Shown: piece by piece, positions 52,652 to 61,944 of the stretch | Layout of the letters: each line of letters starts with the position of its first letter | Position numbering within the stretch: position 1 is the first letter of the stretch | From: Pseudomonas sp. ANT_H4 | Lineage (GTDB): Bacteria; Pseudomonadota; Gammaproteobacteria; Pseudomonadales; Pseudomonadaceae | Length of the DNA: 64,000 nucleotides | Assembly (NCBI RefSeq): GCF_008369295.1 | Contig: NZ_VOBG01000007.1 | Location: forward strand, 124,001-188,000 | Reading direction: 5' to 3' | Translations under genes and position numbers: made by a program | Notes under the pieces: generated by a model | What the model saw: the letters and a program-made list of their open reading frames with translations, nothing else | Databases searched by the model: none | What the model was told of the DNA's origin: nothing

Positions 52652-53947
52652 ATGACCGATGTACGTACACCTGCTGTCGAAAATCCCGCTGTAGACCTGA
52701 CACCGACCACCGTTACAACAGGCTGGAACAAACACGACACTACCTGGATGCTCGGCCTGTACGGCACCGCCATCGGTGCTGGCACCTTGTTCCTGCCCAT
52801 CAACGCCGGAGTCGGCGGCTTCTGGCCGTTGATGGTGCTGGCATTGCTGGCTTTTCCGATGACCTTCTTCGCCCACCGTGGGCTGACGCGCTTTGTGTTG
52901 TCGGGTAAATCCGGCGACATCACCGACGTGGTGGAAGAACACTTCGGCATCGGCGCCGGCAAGCTGATCACCCTGCTGTACTTCTTCGCGATCTTCCCGA
53001 TCCTGCTGGTGTACAGCGTGGCGCTGACCAACACCCTCAGCAGTTTCATGGAACACCAACTGCACATGACGCCGCCGCCCCGGGCGATCTTGTCGCTGGT
53101 GTTGATCCTTGGCCTGATGGCCATCGTGCGTTGCGGCCAGGGTGTGATCGTCAAGGCCATGAGCGTGTTGGTCTACCCATTCGTCGCCGCCTTGCTGTTA
53201 CTGGGCCTGAGCCTGATCCCCAACTGGAACGGCGCATTTTTCGCCTCCGCCAGCGAAGGCATGCCATTGCCGCTGTTCTTCAAGACCCTGTGGCTGGCGA
53301 TCCCGGTGATGGTGTTTTCCTTCAACCACTCGCCGATCATCTCCGCCTTTGCTGTCGACCAGAAGCGCGTTTACGGCCCTCAAGCCGAGCGTAAAAGCAG
53401 CGGCATCCTGGCCATCGCCCACTGCATGATGGTGCTGACGGTGATGTTCTTCTGCTTCAGTTGCGTACTGGCGCTGTCACCGGCCGACCTGGCAGCGGCG
53501 AAAGCCCAGAACATTTCGATCCTGTCCTACCTGGCGAACCACTTCCAGACCCCGCTCATTGCCTACGCCGCGCCGTTGATCGCACTGGTGGCGATCACCA
53601 AATCCTTCCTGGGCCACTACATCGGCGCCAGCGAAGGCTTCCAGGGCCTGATCGTCAAATCCCTGCGCAGCCGTAATAAAACCCTGTCTGCCCGTTGGCT
53701 GGAACGCTGCACCGCGCTGTTCATGATCCTGACCTGCTGGGCTGTGGCGACCTTCAACCCGAGCATCCTGGGCATGATCGAAACCCTGGGCGGGCCGATC
53801 ATCGCCTGCCTGCTGTTCCTGATGCCGATGTACGCGATCCGTCGAGTGCCATCTTTGCGCCAGTATTCGGGCCAGGTATCTAACGTGTTCGTGGTGGTGA
53901 TCGGGCTGATTGCGCTGTCTGCGATCGTTTTCTCGTTTACGCCCTGA
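52652..53947 (+). CDS. sdaC: Serine/threonine transporter, HAAAP family (SdaC-like)
   Basis: 431 residues from the ATG at 52652 (GAGG upstream). Eleven membrane segments are visible. The family start is GLYGTAIGAGTLFLPINAGVGGFWP, and the middle shows MVFSFNHSPIISAFAVDQ. It takes up L-serine with protons for the deaminase encoded 59 bases upstream. Confidence 0.92.
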   Translation: MTDVRTPAVENPAVDLTPTTVTTGWNKHDTTWMLGLYGTAIGAGTLFLPINAGVGGFWPLMVLALLAFPMTFFAHRGLTRFVLSGKSGDITDVVEEHFGIGAGKLITLLYFFAIFPILLVYSVALTNTLSSFMEHQLHMTPPPRAILSLVLILGLMAIVRCGQGVIVKAMSVLVYPFVAALLLLGLSLIPNWNGAFFASASEGMPLPLFFKTLWLAIPVMVFSFNHSPIISAFAVDQKRVYGPQAERKSSGILAIAHCMMVLTVMFFCFSCVLALSPADLAAAKAQNISILSYLANHFQTPLIAYAAPLIALVAITKSFLGHYIGASEGFQGLIVKSLRSRNKTLSARWLERCTALFMILTCWAVATFNPSILGMIETLGGPIIACLLFLMPMYAIRRVPSLRQYSGQVSNVFVVVIGLIALSAIVFSFTP

Positions 53948-53961
53948 AACGGATCACCTCT

Positions 53962-53991
53962 GAAAAGGCGGGCCTCAGGGCTCTCCTTTTT
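53962..53991 (+). terminator. Terminator of the sdaA-sdaC unit
   Basis: AAAAGG and CCTTTT flank an imperfect GC-rich hairpin (GGCGGGCCT / AGGGCTCT) followed by six T. Confidence 0.65.
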
Positions 53992-54164
53992 TATGCCGCA
54001 ATGTCGAGGCGGCGCCTTATACGGCACGCACCTTGCTGTACAGCACTGAGGAAAACGGACGTTGTGAAAACCTCAGCGAGTGAATGGCCGGTGGTCAGGT
54101 AGCACGAACTAATCCCGACACCGGCCCTCAATGACTGCATGTTCTTATCAGGCGGTAACGCACA

Positions 54165-54482
54165 ATGGACAATCCTTTTCAGGTCATCACTGACACGTTC
54201 GCGCCCAAATACCGGGTCAACCTGAGCATCCAGCGCCTGGACGGCAGCATTATGCTGACCCTCTCCGACGATGACGGCGTGGTCGCCAAACGCATGATCA
54301 GCGCCGCACAACGCAACGACCCGCAACGACTCAAGCGGCTGGTGCAAAGTGTGCAGTTCGGTATTGCCATCGAACAGGGGCATAGCGCCATGGAGATTCT
54401 GGCGGTGATGACGGATGGGGATAATCACAAGGTGTTGCAACGACCGCCCAACCGCCAGCCGCCGCTGGCTGCCGGGATTTAA
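54165..54482 (+). CDS. DUF3509 protein
   Basis: 105 residues. It starts MDNPFQVITDTFAPKYRVNL, typical of the DUF3509 family found mainly in Pseudomonas. The middle is ISAAQRNDPQRLKRLVQSV and the end is proline-rich. It is soluble and its function is unknown. It ends two bases before the convergent psiE gene. Confidence 0.82.
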   Translation: MDNPFQVITDTFAPKYRVNLSIQRLDGSIMLTLSDDDGVVAKRMISAAQRNDPQRLKRLVQSVQFGIAIEQGHSAMEILAVMTDGDNHKVLQRPPNRQPPLAAGI

Positions 54483-54483
54483 C

Positions 54484-54933
54484 TCACTGCTCCGACTTAT
54501 CCTTTACAGACGGGTATCGGGACGATGCAAAACGCACCACCAGGATGGCAAAAGCCAACAGCAGAATACCGCCGCACAGGTAGATGATCCCCAGGTCCGG
54601 GGCGTTATGGTGCGAAACATCGCCGATCAACAGCCGCGTCAATGCGGTAATGGCCACGTAAAGCAGAAACCTGATGGGCATATGGTTGGTCTTGAAATAG
54701 ATACCGACCATCGCCCCCAATTCCAGATAGATAAACAGCAGCAAAATGTCATCAACCTTGATGCTGCCCTTGGACAGCATCTCGATAAAGGTCAGAACCG
54801 CTGCATAGGCAGTGATCGCGCCAATACCGAAAAGCGCCAGATAGTGAAACGCCTCTACCGCCAGATTGCCCAGCGAATCCGCGTTCGCATGTAAACCTTT
54901 GCGCAGTTTTTCAGCCCATTTCAACTCTGTCAT
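54484..54933 (-). CDS. psiE: PsiE-family phosphate-starvation-inducible membrane protein
   Basis: 149 residues with four membrane segments (FHYLALFGIGAITAYAAVL, ILLLFIYLELGAMVGIYF, RFLLYVAITALTRLLI and LCGGILLLAFAILVVRF). This is the PsiE/DUF family pattern. No Pho box is evident upstream, so phosphate control is not shown here. Confidence 0.85.
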   Translation of the reverse strand: MTELKWAEKLRKGLHANADSLGNLAVEAFHYLALFGIGAITAYAAVLTFIEMLSKGSIKVDDILLLFIYLELGAMVGIYFKTNHMPIRFLLYVAITALTRLLIGDVSHHNAPDLGIIYLCGGILLLAFAILVVRFASSRYPSVKDKSEQ

Positions 54934-55198
54934 TGCTCACCACCACCGTACAAAAATTAACCAACCGCAAGCCGATGCCCACGCCACGCTTCCTGCAAAT
55001 CGCCCCGACCGGATAATGACGGGGGGATATGACGATTTCTCTGCATGCAGAAAAAAGGCCAGAGACCGCAAAATGAGAGAGTGGCGGGATGATATGAGGC
55101 ATTTATATTGCTGTCACGGTGCATCGATGCGGCAATCAGGCAGCTGACAAATGTCATTTCCCGACTACATTAAAAAGCTGCTATCCAAACCCCGTGGA
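54934..55198. other. Intergenic region between psiE and yebG
   Basis: About 265 bases carrying the psiE start region and the area upstream of the yebG promoter. I see no gene in it. Confidence 0.5.
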
Positions 55199-55231
55199 TT
55201 GGCTTATCCTTTTCGCTGTATATAAATACAG
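55199..55231 (+). promoter_or_regulatory. SOS promoter of yebG with LexA box
   Basis: The LexA box CTGTATATAAATACAG (55216-55231) is a perfect CTGT-N8-ACAG palindrome. It overlaps a -10-like TATAAA (55221-55226), with TTGGCT (55199-55204) as -35 at 16-base spacing. Confidence 0.88.
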
Positions 55232-55274
55232 TAGTCGCAATAGACAACTATCGTGAAGGCATGTGAGGTGGTGA

Positions 55275-55535
55275 ATGGCCGTCGAAGTGGTATACCGCAG
55301 CAGCCGAGATCTGGAGCGTTTGTTCATGGATAAAGCCGAAGCTGACCGTCATGACAAAATGCTTGAACTCGCCGAGTTGCTGGCAGAAGTGTTGCAAAAA
55401 GCCGTGCCGTCCCTGAGCGAGCAGCAGGTGGAGGAAGCCGGGATCTACATGGCGAAGAATCGCGATGTGTTTGCCAAGGCGTTCAAGAGCCAACCGGACG
55501 CGCTGTCCGAGTTGCTGAACCCGCCGGCGGAATAA
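55275..55535 (+). CDS. yebG: SOS-induced protein YebG
   Basis: 86 residues: MAVEVVYRSSRDLERLFMDK at the start, then KAEADRHDKMLELAELLAEV, both typical of YebG. It is a small DNA-damage-inducible protein of unclear biochemical role. The perfect LexA box 44 bases before its start supports SOS control. Confidence 0.93.
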   Translation: MAVEVVYRSSRDLERLFMDKAEADRHDKMLELAELLAEVLQKAVPSLSEQQVEEAGIYMAKNRDVFAKAFKSQPDALSELLNPPAE

Positions 55536-55549
55536 AGCCAGAATTGAAC

Positions 55550-55580
55550 AGGCCCTGAATCATTGGTTCAGGGCCTTTTT
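55550..55580 (+). terminator. Terminator of yebG
   Basis: A perfect AGGCCCTGAA / TTCAGGGCCT hairpin with a seven-base loop and a T-run. Confidence 0.9.
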
Positions 55581-55605
55581 AATGCCTGGCTTTTGTACGA
55601 ACAGC

Positions 55606-56625
55606 TCAGCGGTACAACAAGCGCTCCGCCAACTCATCCGCCACCCGCGCGGGCGAGCGTTTTTCAGCCTGGGCATGGGCGAAGACTTCGGTCAGGCGGG
55701 TGCCAATGTTCGACAGGTGGGCAGTGATGGTCGAAAGCTCTGCACCGCCGTGCTTTAGGGCGACGTAGATCAGCCCGCCCGAGTTGATCACATAGTCCGG
55801 GGCGTAGAGGATGCCGCGGCCTTCCAGTTGGTCGGCCACTTGCAGGTTGGTCAACTGGGCGCTGGCGGAGCCAGCCACCGCCGCGCAACGCAACTGGGCG
55901 ACGCTTAGGCGGTTGAGTACCGCGCCCAGGCCGCAGGGTGCGAGGATGTCGCACGGGGTGCTGAGCAAGGCGTCGTTGGCAATCGGGTGGGCGCCCAGTT
56001 GTTCCATGGCCAGTTGTACCTTGCCGTGGTCGATATCGCTGACCAGCAATTCAGCACCAGCAGCATGCAGTTGCTCGGCCAAGGCGAAACCCACATTGCC
56101 CAGGCCCTGGATTGCCACCCGCAAGCCTTCCAGGTTATCGCTGCCCAGGCGCGCCATGGCAGTGGTACGGATGCCGGCAAATACGCCCATGGCGGCATGG
56201 GGTGATGGATCGCCAGCGGCGGTGGTGCTGGTGACGTAGCGAGTTTGTTGGGCGATGCAATCCATATCGGCCACGGAGGTACCGCTGTCGATGGCGGTGA
56301 TGTAGCGGCCGTCGAGTTGTTCAATGCAGCGACCGAAAGCTTCGAACAGCGCCGCACGGCTTTCCACATGGGCGGGGCGAATGATCACCGCGTTGCCACC
56401 GCCCACGGGCAAGCCAGCCAGGGCGGCCTTGTAGCTCATACCCTGGGCCAGGCGCGCAGCATCCGCCACGGCACTTTCATCGTCCGGATAGGCAAGGTAG
56501 CGACAACCACCCAGGGCGGGCCCCAGGCGGCTGCTATGAATGGCAATGACCGCCTTCAACCCGGTCACCGGGTCAACACTCAGGTGCAGCGATTCAAGGC
56601 GAGTGCCGTGCATGAGAGCAAACAT
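55606..56625 (-). CDS. Glu/Leu/Phe/Val dehydrogenase family protein, catalytic Lys replaced
   Basis: 339 residues with the fold of leucine dehydrogenase. An N-terminal substrate domain carries LGPALGGCRYL. A C-terminal Rossmann domain has the nucleotide motif AIQGLGNVGFALA, and GGLIYVALKHGGAE closes it. In family members MTYK is followed 12 residues later by the catalytic Lys of GGGK. Here MSYK is present (Lys66), but the second site reads GGGN (Asn78, codon AAC). The Asp of the DxG motif is kept (Asp113), while the Glu before it is Ile. The enzyme may be inactive, or may have changed its reaction. A promoter and ribosome site precede it, so it is not obviously a pseudogene. Confidence 0.85.
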   Translation of the reverse strand: MFALMHGTRLESLHLSVDPVTGLKAVIAIHSSRLGPALGGCRYLAYPDDESAVADAARLAQGMSYKAALAGLPVGGGNAVIIRPAHVESRAALFEAFGRCIEQLDGRYITAIDSGTSVADMDCIAQQTRYVTSTTAAGDPSPHAAMGVFAGIRTTAMARLGSDNLEGLRVAIQGLGNVGFALAEQLHAAGAELLVSDIDHGKVQLAMEQLGAHPIANDALLSTPCDILAPCGLGAVLNRLSVAQLRCAAVAGSASAQLTNLQVADQLEGRGILYAPDYVINSGGLIYVALKHGGAELSTITAHLSNIGTRLTEVFAHAQAEKRSPARVADELAERLLYR

Positions 56626-56810
56626 CGTCGAGCTCCCGAATCACTTCTTGTAGTCGATAAGTATAGGCTGCCGGTGAAAGCTTGCCGAAGTACGCCGGAA
56701 TAAGCCCGCCGGTTTTACGGGCTTTACGACATAACCAGATAGGACGCTTCTCAAGAGACTGGACGAAACTTCACAGCAAGGCTAAAACGGGACATCCGTC
56801 GGAGAAAGTG

Positions 56811-57614
56811 ATGAATCCCCGCCAAGCCTTTTTTGCCTGTCTGGACCGGTCACCGCCCGCGCTGTTTGAAGCCGCGCTGTGGATTGCTGCCGAGCATGAC
56901 CCGGCCGTGGAACCGCTGACCATCCTGCACGACTTCAAGCTGCTGCAGCAGCGGATCAGCCTCAGCATGCCGATGCTGCCAGCCGATGAGCTCGGCCAGC
57001 CATTGTTGCGGCGAATGAACGACCTGGGGTTCGCCCAGGATGACTACACCCCACTGCGCCCCGCTGCCGCCCTATTGGACAAAGTCTTGCAACGCCTGCG
57101 CGGGCAGCCATTGGCCCTTGGGTTGATCGCCCTGGAACTGGCGCGGCGCCTGGACATTCCCATGGTCGGGGTGAACTTTCCGGGGCACTTCCTGCTGCGA
57201 GTATCTGGCGCGGATCATCTGCTGGACCCTTGCGGTGGCAGGCGCTTGTACCCCAGCGATTGCCGCGAACTGCTGCAACGCCAATATGGGCCGAACCTCA
57301 AGCTGCAAGCCGACCACCTGCACACCGCCGAACCTCGGCAGATCCTGCAACGGCTGTCGCGTAACCTGCGCCAGCTGCACCTGTCCAACGACAATCACCT
57401 GGCCGCCCTGGTGGACGCTGAGCGAGTGCTCGAACTGGGCAATGCCAGCGCCGCCGATTACCTGGCCAGGGCCAGCTTGTATCAGCGCCTGGACTGCCCG
57501 AACGCCGAGCGCTTTGACTTGGAGCATGCGCTAATGCTCAGTGAAGACCCGATCCAACGGCTGCGACTGACTGAGCGGCTGGGGCATTTGCCGCCCAACT
57601 CGGTGGTGCACTGA
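56811..57614 (+). CDS. SirB1/transglutaminase-like protein
   Basis: 267 residues from the ATG at 56811, with GGAG upstream. An N-terminal helical region (1-100) is followed by a transglutaminase-like core: LRGQPLALGLIALELARRLD, then VGVNFPGHFLLR, where the His lies and DPCGG follows. The active-site Cys of true transglutaminases is not at the usual position. A TPR-like C-terminus (DAERVLELGNASAADYLARA) completes it, as in the SirB1 family. The function is unknown. Confidence 0.82.
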   Translation: MNPRQAFFACLDRSPPALFEAALWIAAEHDPAVEPLTILHDFKLLQQRISLSMPMLPADELGQPLLRRMNDLGFAQDDYTPLRPAAALLDKVLQRLRGQPLALGLIALELARRLDIPMVGVNFPGHFLLRVSGADHLLDPCGGRRLYPSDCRELLQRQYGPNLKLQADHLHTAEPRQILQRLSRNLRQLHLSNDNHLAALVDAERVLELGNASAADYLARASLYQRLDCPNAERFDLEHALMLSEDPIQRLRLTERLGHLPPNSVVH

Positions 57615-57793
57615 GAGGCTGATGGCTTGGCTTGCAAGCTAAACCGTATTGCTTCCATCGCAGCCTCGCCAAGGCTCGACAGCGCCTACAATTGATCGGC
57701 GACCGACTCAGGATTTAGCCAGGGTTTTGCGAATGTCGAGTAGCGCGCGAAAGCTGGCAATCTGTATAGCTATCGCAGGCAAGCCACACTGCT

Positions 57794-58438
57794 CTATGGC
57801 GTGTCCGGGGTATCAGGTTGGTTGGCAGGATGTGCCTGAACAAACGCCGGATGCTGCGCAGCCAGCGCCGCCACTCGTCGAATCCGTGGGTACGCCGCCA
57901 ACGACACCTTAAACCGCTCGGCTGCATACACCTGCGGAATCAGAAAGGCATCTGCCATCCCCGGCTGCTCGCCAAAGCAATAGCCCTGATCCCCAATCAA
58001 CTGCTCCACAGCCCCAAGCCCTTGGCTGATCCAATGGCCGATCCATTCCAGCACTTGTGCCTCGTCATGCCCCCACTGGCGCAGCAGGTTCTGCGTGCTG
58101 GAGTTGTGCAACGGGTGGATATCGCAACCAATGATCGAGGCCACCGCCCGCTCGTGGGCACGGGTCGCCAGGTCGCGGGAGAGCAATGGCGCCTGTGGAT
58201 AACGCTCCTCCAGGTATTCGATGATCGCTGGCGACTGAATCAACAGTTCGCCATCCTCGGTACGCAAGGCCGGCACGCGACCTTGCGGGTTGATCCTCAG
58301 GTACTGCGGCTGACGATTGGCGCCGCCCTTGGGCACCAGCAGATTGACCGGTACCGCCTGAAAATCCAGGCCCTTGAGCGCCAACGCGATACGCACCCGA
58401 TACGACGAAGTGGAACGGTAGTAGGTATAGAGTTCCAT
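57794..58438 (-). CDS. maiA: Maleylacetoacetate isomerase
   Basis: 214 residues with glutathione S-transferase fold. The N-terminal YYRSTSSYRVRIALALKGLD carries the SSCxWRV-equivalent glutathione site typical of zeta-class enzymes. VPALRTEDGELLIQSPAIIEYL completes the glutathione domain. It turns 4-maleylacetoacetate into fumarylacetoacetate in homogentisate breakdown. It is the last gene of hmgA-fahA-maiA, 12 bases after fahA. Confidence 0.94.
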   Translation of the reverse strand: MELYTYYRSTSSYRVRIALALKGLDFQAVPVNLLVPKGGANRQPQYLRINPQGRVPALRTEDGELLIQSPAIIEYLEERYPQAPLLSRDLATRAHERAVASIIGCDIHPLHNSSTQNLLRQWGHDEAQVLEWIGHWISQGLGAVEQLIGDQGYCFGEQPGMADAFLIPQVYAAERFKVSLAAYPRIRRVAALAAQHPAFVQAHPANQPDTPDTP

Positions 58439-58450
58439 CGCCCTGCCCTC

Positions 58451-59749
58451 TCAGCGCGCCGCGACCACAGTGCCCCGGCATTCGCCAAAGCCGATGGAGG
58501 CAAAACCATCACGGGTGCAGCGGGCCCGCAGGATGATTTCATCGCCATCCTCAAGGAATTTACGGACTTCACCGGACGCCAATTCAATCGACTTTTTCCC
58601 GCCTTCGGTGATTTCCAGCAGGCTGCCGAACTGCCCAGCCTCAGGCCCGGACAAGGTGCCCGAACCAAACAGGTCACCGGCCTGCAACTGACAGCCGTTG
58701 ACACTGTGGTGCGCAACCATCTGCGCCACGGTCCAGTACATATGCCGGGTGTTACTCAGGGTCAGACGATGGGCCGGTAGGTTTTGCTCGCGCATCGTTT
58801 GGGTGGTCAGCAGCACTTCCAGCTCGATATCAAAGGCACCGGCCGCTTGGTCACGCGTGTCCGACAGGTATGACAGCGGCTGCGGATCGCCCTCGGGACG
58901 CGCCGGTTGAGCCTTGCGGAACGGCTCCAGTGCTTCGGCCGTCACCACCCACGGCGAGATGCTGGTGATAAAGCTCTTCGACAGGAACGGCCCCAGCGGC
59001 TGGTATTCCCAGGCCTGGATATCCCGCGCCGACCAGTCGTTGAGCAGGCAGAAACCGGCAATGTGCTCAGCAGCGTCGCCAATGGCAATCGAGTCGCCCA
59101 TGGCATTGCCCTGACCGATCCAGATACCTAGTTCCAGTTCGTAGTCCAACCGGGCGCAAGGGCCGAAGGTTGGCTCGGTCTGGCCGGCGGGCAGGGTCTG
59201 GCCTTTTGGGCGGCGAACATCCGTGCCCGACGGGCGAATAGTCGACGCACGGCCGTGATAACCAATCGGCACATACTTGTAGTTGGGCAGCAATGGGTTC
59301 TCGGGACGGAACAGTTTGCCGACGTTTTGTGCGTGTTCGATGCCGACGTAGAAGTCGGTGTAGTCATTGATCTTCGCCGGCAGGTGCATCTGGCAATCGG
59401 CGGCCAGAGGCAGCACTTTCGCCCCAAGGGCTTCCAGTTTGCCTCGCAGGGTGCTGCCTTCGCTGAGCAGCTCAAAAAGGCGCTCGCGCAGGGCAATACG
59501 GGGGCCACGGCCCAGGTCGAAGAAGGCGTTCAATTGACCGCCAGCGGTAGCTTCTACAGCACCGCGGGCTTGGCCTTCAAAGAAATCCAGCGCGGCATGC
59601 AGGTCGAAAATATGCTCACCAATGGCCACGCCACTGCGCGGCGCCGAACCATTAAGGCTGAACACACCCAGCGGTAGGTTTTGCAAAGGGAAATCGCGGT
59701 GACCGTTGGCGGAGGTCACCCAACTGCGAATGATGGTGGACTGAGTCAT
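58451..59749 (-). CDS. fahA: Fumarylacetoacetase
   Basis: 432 residues. The N-terminal domain starts with FPLQNLPLGVFSLNG. The catalytic domain carries the metal- and substrate-binding residues in DYTDFYVGIEHAQNVG, LDYELELGIWIGQGN and LLNDWSARDIQAWEYQPLGP. It splits fumarylacetoacetate to fumarate and acetoacetate, the final step of tyrosine breakdown. It starts three bases after hmgA. Confidence 0.95.
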   Translation of the reverse strand: MTQSTIIRSWVTSANGHRDFPLQNLPLGVFSLNGSAPRSGVAIGEHIFDLHAALDFFEGQARGAVEATAGGQLNAFFDLGRGPRIALRERLFELLSEGSTLRGKLEALGAKVLPLAADCQMHLPAKINDYTDFYVGIEHAQNVGKLFRPENPLLPNYKYVPIGYHGRASTIRPSGTDVRRPKGQTLPAGQTEPTFGPCARLDYELELGIWIGQGNAMGDSIAIGDAAEHIAGFCLLNDWSARDIQAWEYQPLGPFLSKSFITSISPWVVTAEALEPFRKAQPARPEGDPQPLSYLSDTRDQAAGAFDIELEVLLTTQTMREQNLPAHRLTLSNTRHMYWTVAQMVAHHSVNGCQLQAGDLFGSGTLSGPEAGQFGSLLEITEGGKKSIELASGEVRKFLEDGDEIILRARCTRDGFASIGFGECRGTVVAAR

Positions 59750-59752
59750 GGG

Positions 59753-61036
59753 TTATCTCCGGTTCGGGTTGAAGGTTGCCGGCAGCGAGGCCCAGCAAGC
59801 GTCGTAATTGTTTTGCAGCTGCGTGCATTCCAGTGCGAACTGAGTGGGACGCAGCACCTGGCTGGTCTCGAACATGAACGCCATGGTGTTATCGATCTTG
59901 TTGGGCCCCAGGTCCACGGCGATGGCCTTGGTGCAGGTCTCACCATCCGGCCCGTGGGCGCTCATGCAACTGTGCAGGGACGCGCCACCCGGCAGGAAGC
60001 CTTCGGCCTTGGCATCGTAGGCACCCTGGATCAGGCCCATGTATTCGTTCATCAGGTTGCGGTGGAACCATGGCGGCCGGAAGGTTTTTTCCGCCACCAT
60101 CCAGCGCGGTGGGAAGATCACGAAGTCGAGATTAGCCAGGCCGTGGACGCTGGTGGGCGAGGTCAATACGGTGAAGATCGACGGGTCCGGGTGATCGAAA
60201 CTCACGGTACCGATGGTGTTGAAGCGGCGCAGGTCATATTTGTACGGCACGTTGTTGCCGTGCCAGGCCACTACGTTTAGTGGCGAATGATCCAGCTCGC
60301 AGCCCCACAGCTCACCGAGAAATTTTTGCGTCAGCGTCGTGGGCTGCTTGAGGTCTTCGTAATGGGCCACGGGGGTGAGGAAGTCCCGTGGATTGGCCAG
60401 GCCGTTACTGCCAATTGGGCCAAGGTCCGGCAGGCGCAGCGGGGCGCCATGGTTTTCGGCGACGTAGCCGCGGGCCTGGGCGTCCAGCAGTTCGACACGA
60501 AATTTCAGGCCACGAGGCAGTACGACGATTTCCAGCGGTTCGACATCCAGCACACCCAGTTCGGTGGCGATGCGCAGGCGGCCTTGCTCGGGAACGATCA
60601 ACAGTTCGCCGTCAGCGTTGAAGAACACCCGGTCCATCGAGCGATTGGCGCAGTAGTTGTAAATGCTGATGCCGGACGGTTTTTGCGCCGCCGAATTGGC
60701 GACCATGCCCACCAGGCCGTCGATGAAATCGGTCGGTTCGATCGGAATATCCAGCGGGTTCCAGCGCAGCCGATTGGGGGTCACAGCACCCAGCGGGCCA
60801 CCGGCCAATTGCCGCTGCAGCTTGACGAACGCCGGGTGCTTGGCCGACGGCTGGATGCGGTACAGCCAGGTGCGCCGGGCTTCGCTGCGGACCATGGTGA
60901 AGGCGGTGCCGGAGAATAGTTCGGTGTACAGCCCGTAGGGCGCTTTTTGCGGGGAGTTCTGGCCGACGGGCAATGCGCCTGGCAGGGCTTCGCTGGCAAA
61001 TTCATTGCCAAAGCCCGATTGATAATCGAGGGTCAT
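59753..61036 (-). CDS. hmgA: Homogentisate 1,2-dioxygenase
   Basis: 427 residues: [19 protein letters not shown] at the start and the iron-binding cupin region with [20 protein letters not shown] and [19 protein letters not shown]. It opens homogentisate to 4-maleylacetoacetate. It is the first gene of the pathway operon. A 19-base perfect palindrome upstream is the likely HmgR operator. Confidence 0.96.
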   Translation of the reverse strand: MTLDYQSGFGNEFASEALPGALPVGQNSPQKAPYGLYTELFSGTAFTMVRSEARRTWLYRIQPSAKHPAFVKLQRQLAGGPLGAVTPNRLRWNPLDIPIEPTDFIDGLVGMVANSAAQKPSGISIYNYCANRSMDRVFFNADGELLIVPEQGRLRIATELGVLDVEPLEIVVLPRGLKFRVELLDAQARGYVAENHGAPLRLPDLGPIGSNGLANPRDFLTPVAHYEDLKQPTTLTQKFLGELWGCELDHSPLNVVAWHGNNVPYKYDLRRFNTIGTVSFDHPDPSIFTVLTSPTSVHGLANLDFVIFPPRWMVAEKTFRPPWFHRNLMNEYMGLIQGAYDAKAEGFLPGGASLHSCMSAHGPDGETCTKAIAVDLGPNKIDNTMAFMFETSQVLRPTQFALECTQLQNNYDACWASLPATFNPNRR

Positions 61037-61075
61037 GGATCTTCCTCTACGCTGAAGTTATTTTTATCGTAATCC

Positions 61076-61094
61076 AATTACGCATAACGTAATT
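61076..61094. promoter_or_regulatory. Likely HmgR operator
   Basis: AATTACG-CATAA-CGTAATT, a perfect seven-base inverted repeat with a five-base spacer, lies between divergent hmgA and hmgR. IclR regulators bind such palindromes, so it could repress both genes. Confidence 0.7.
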
Positions 61095-61146
61095 TGATTG
61101 GTATTGACCGTCAAGCTATAAAGACGCCCATTCGTCTTTCGGATTC

Positions 61147-61944
61147 ATGCCCTCCATGGAAAAGCCGCGCGCTACCCGCGACACCGGTAAACAGAAAGTC
61201 CGCTCGGCCGAGGTCGGCACCGACATCCTCAAGGCCCTGGCCGAACTGTCGCCGGCCACCTCGCTGTCGCGCCTGGCCGAACATGTGCAGATGCCGGCGA
61301 GCAAGGTCCACCGCTACTTACAGGCGCTGATTGCCTCGGGCTTTGCCGAACAGAACACCGCCACCAACCATTACGGCCTGGGCCGCGAAGCCTTGCGCGT
61401 CGGGTTGGCCGCCCTGGGTAGCATGGATGTACTGAAAGTCGCCGCCCTGCCCCTGGCGGAACTGCGGGACGAATTGAACGAAACCTGCTTTCTCGCGGTG
61501 TGGGGCAACCAGGGCGCAACCGTGGTGCATATCGAGCCGGCGGTGCGCGCCGTGACGGTGGTGACGCAATTGGGTTCGGTGCTGCCGCTGCTCAGTTCCT
61601 CCACAGGATTGGTGTTCAGCGCCTTTCTGCCGTCGCGGGAAACCGTGGACTTGCGCCAGCGGGAGATAGAGGCCGGGATCGCCCATACATTAGCGGACGA
61701 TCAGGCATACGCCACGGCCTGTGAACAGATTCGCCAGCGCGGCCTGCACTTTGTCCACGGCTTGCTGATGCCGGGGGTCGATGCGCTATCGGCACCGGTG
61801 TTTAACGCCGTCGGGCAAGTGGCGGCAGTGTTGACAGTCGTAGGGCCGACTTCGCTGTTTCACGCCGATGAGGACGGGCCAGCAGCCAAGCGCTTGCTGG
61901 CAGCAACCCAGGCGGTGAGTTGGCGGATGGGGTATCAGCCTTAA
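61147..61944 (+). CDS. hmgR: IclR-family regulator of the homogentisate genes
   Basis: 265 residues from the ATG at 61147 (an ATG at 61156 is equally possible; neither has a strong ribosome site). An N-terminal winged helix ([41 protein letters not shown]) is followed by an IclR effector domain ([21 protein letters not shown]). It is divergent from hmgA with a shared palindrome, as in other pseudomonads, where HmgR represses until homogentisate appears. Its stop overlaps the next, convergent gene by four bases. Confidence 0.92.
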   Translation: MPSMEKPRATRDTGKQKVRSAEVGTDILKALAELSPATSLSRLAEHVQMPASKVHRYLQALIASGFAEQNTATNHYGLGREALRVGLAALGSMDVLKVAALPLAELRDELNETCFLAVWGNQGATVVHIEPAVRAVTVVTQLGSVLPLLSSSTGLVFSAFLPSRETVDLRQREIEAGIAHTLADDQAYATACEQIRQRGLHFVHGLLMPGVDALSAPVFNAVGQVAAVLTVVGPTSLFHADEDGPAAKRLLAATQAVSWRMGYQP

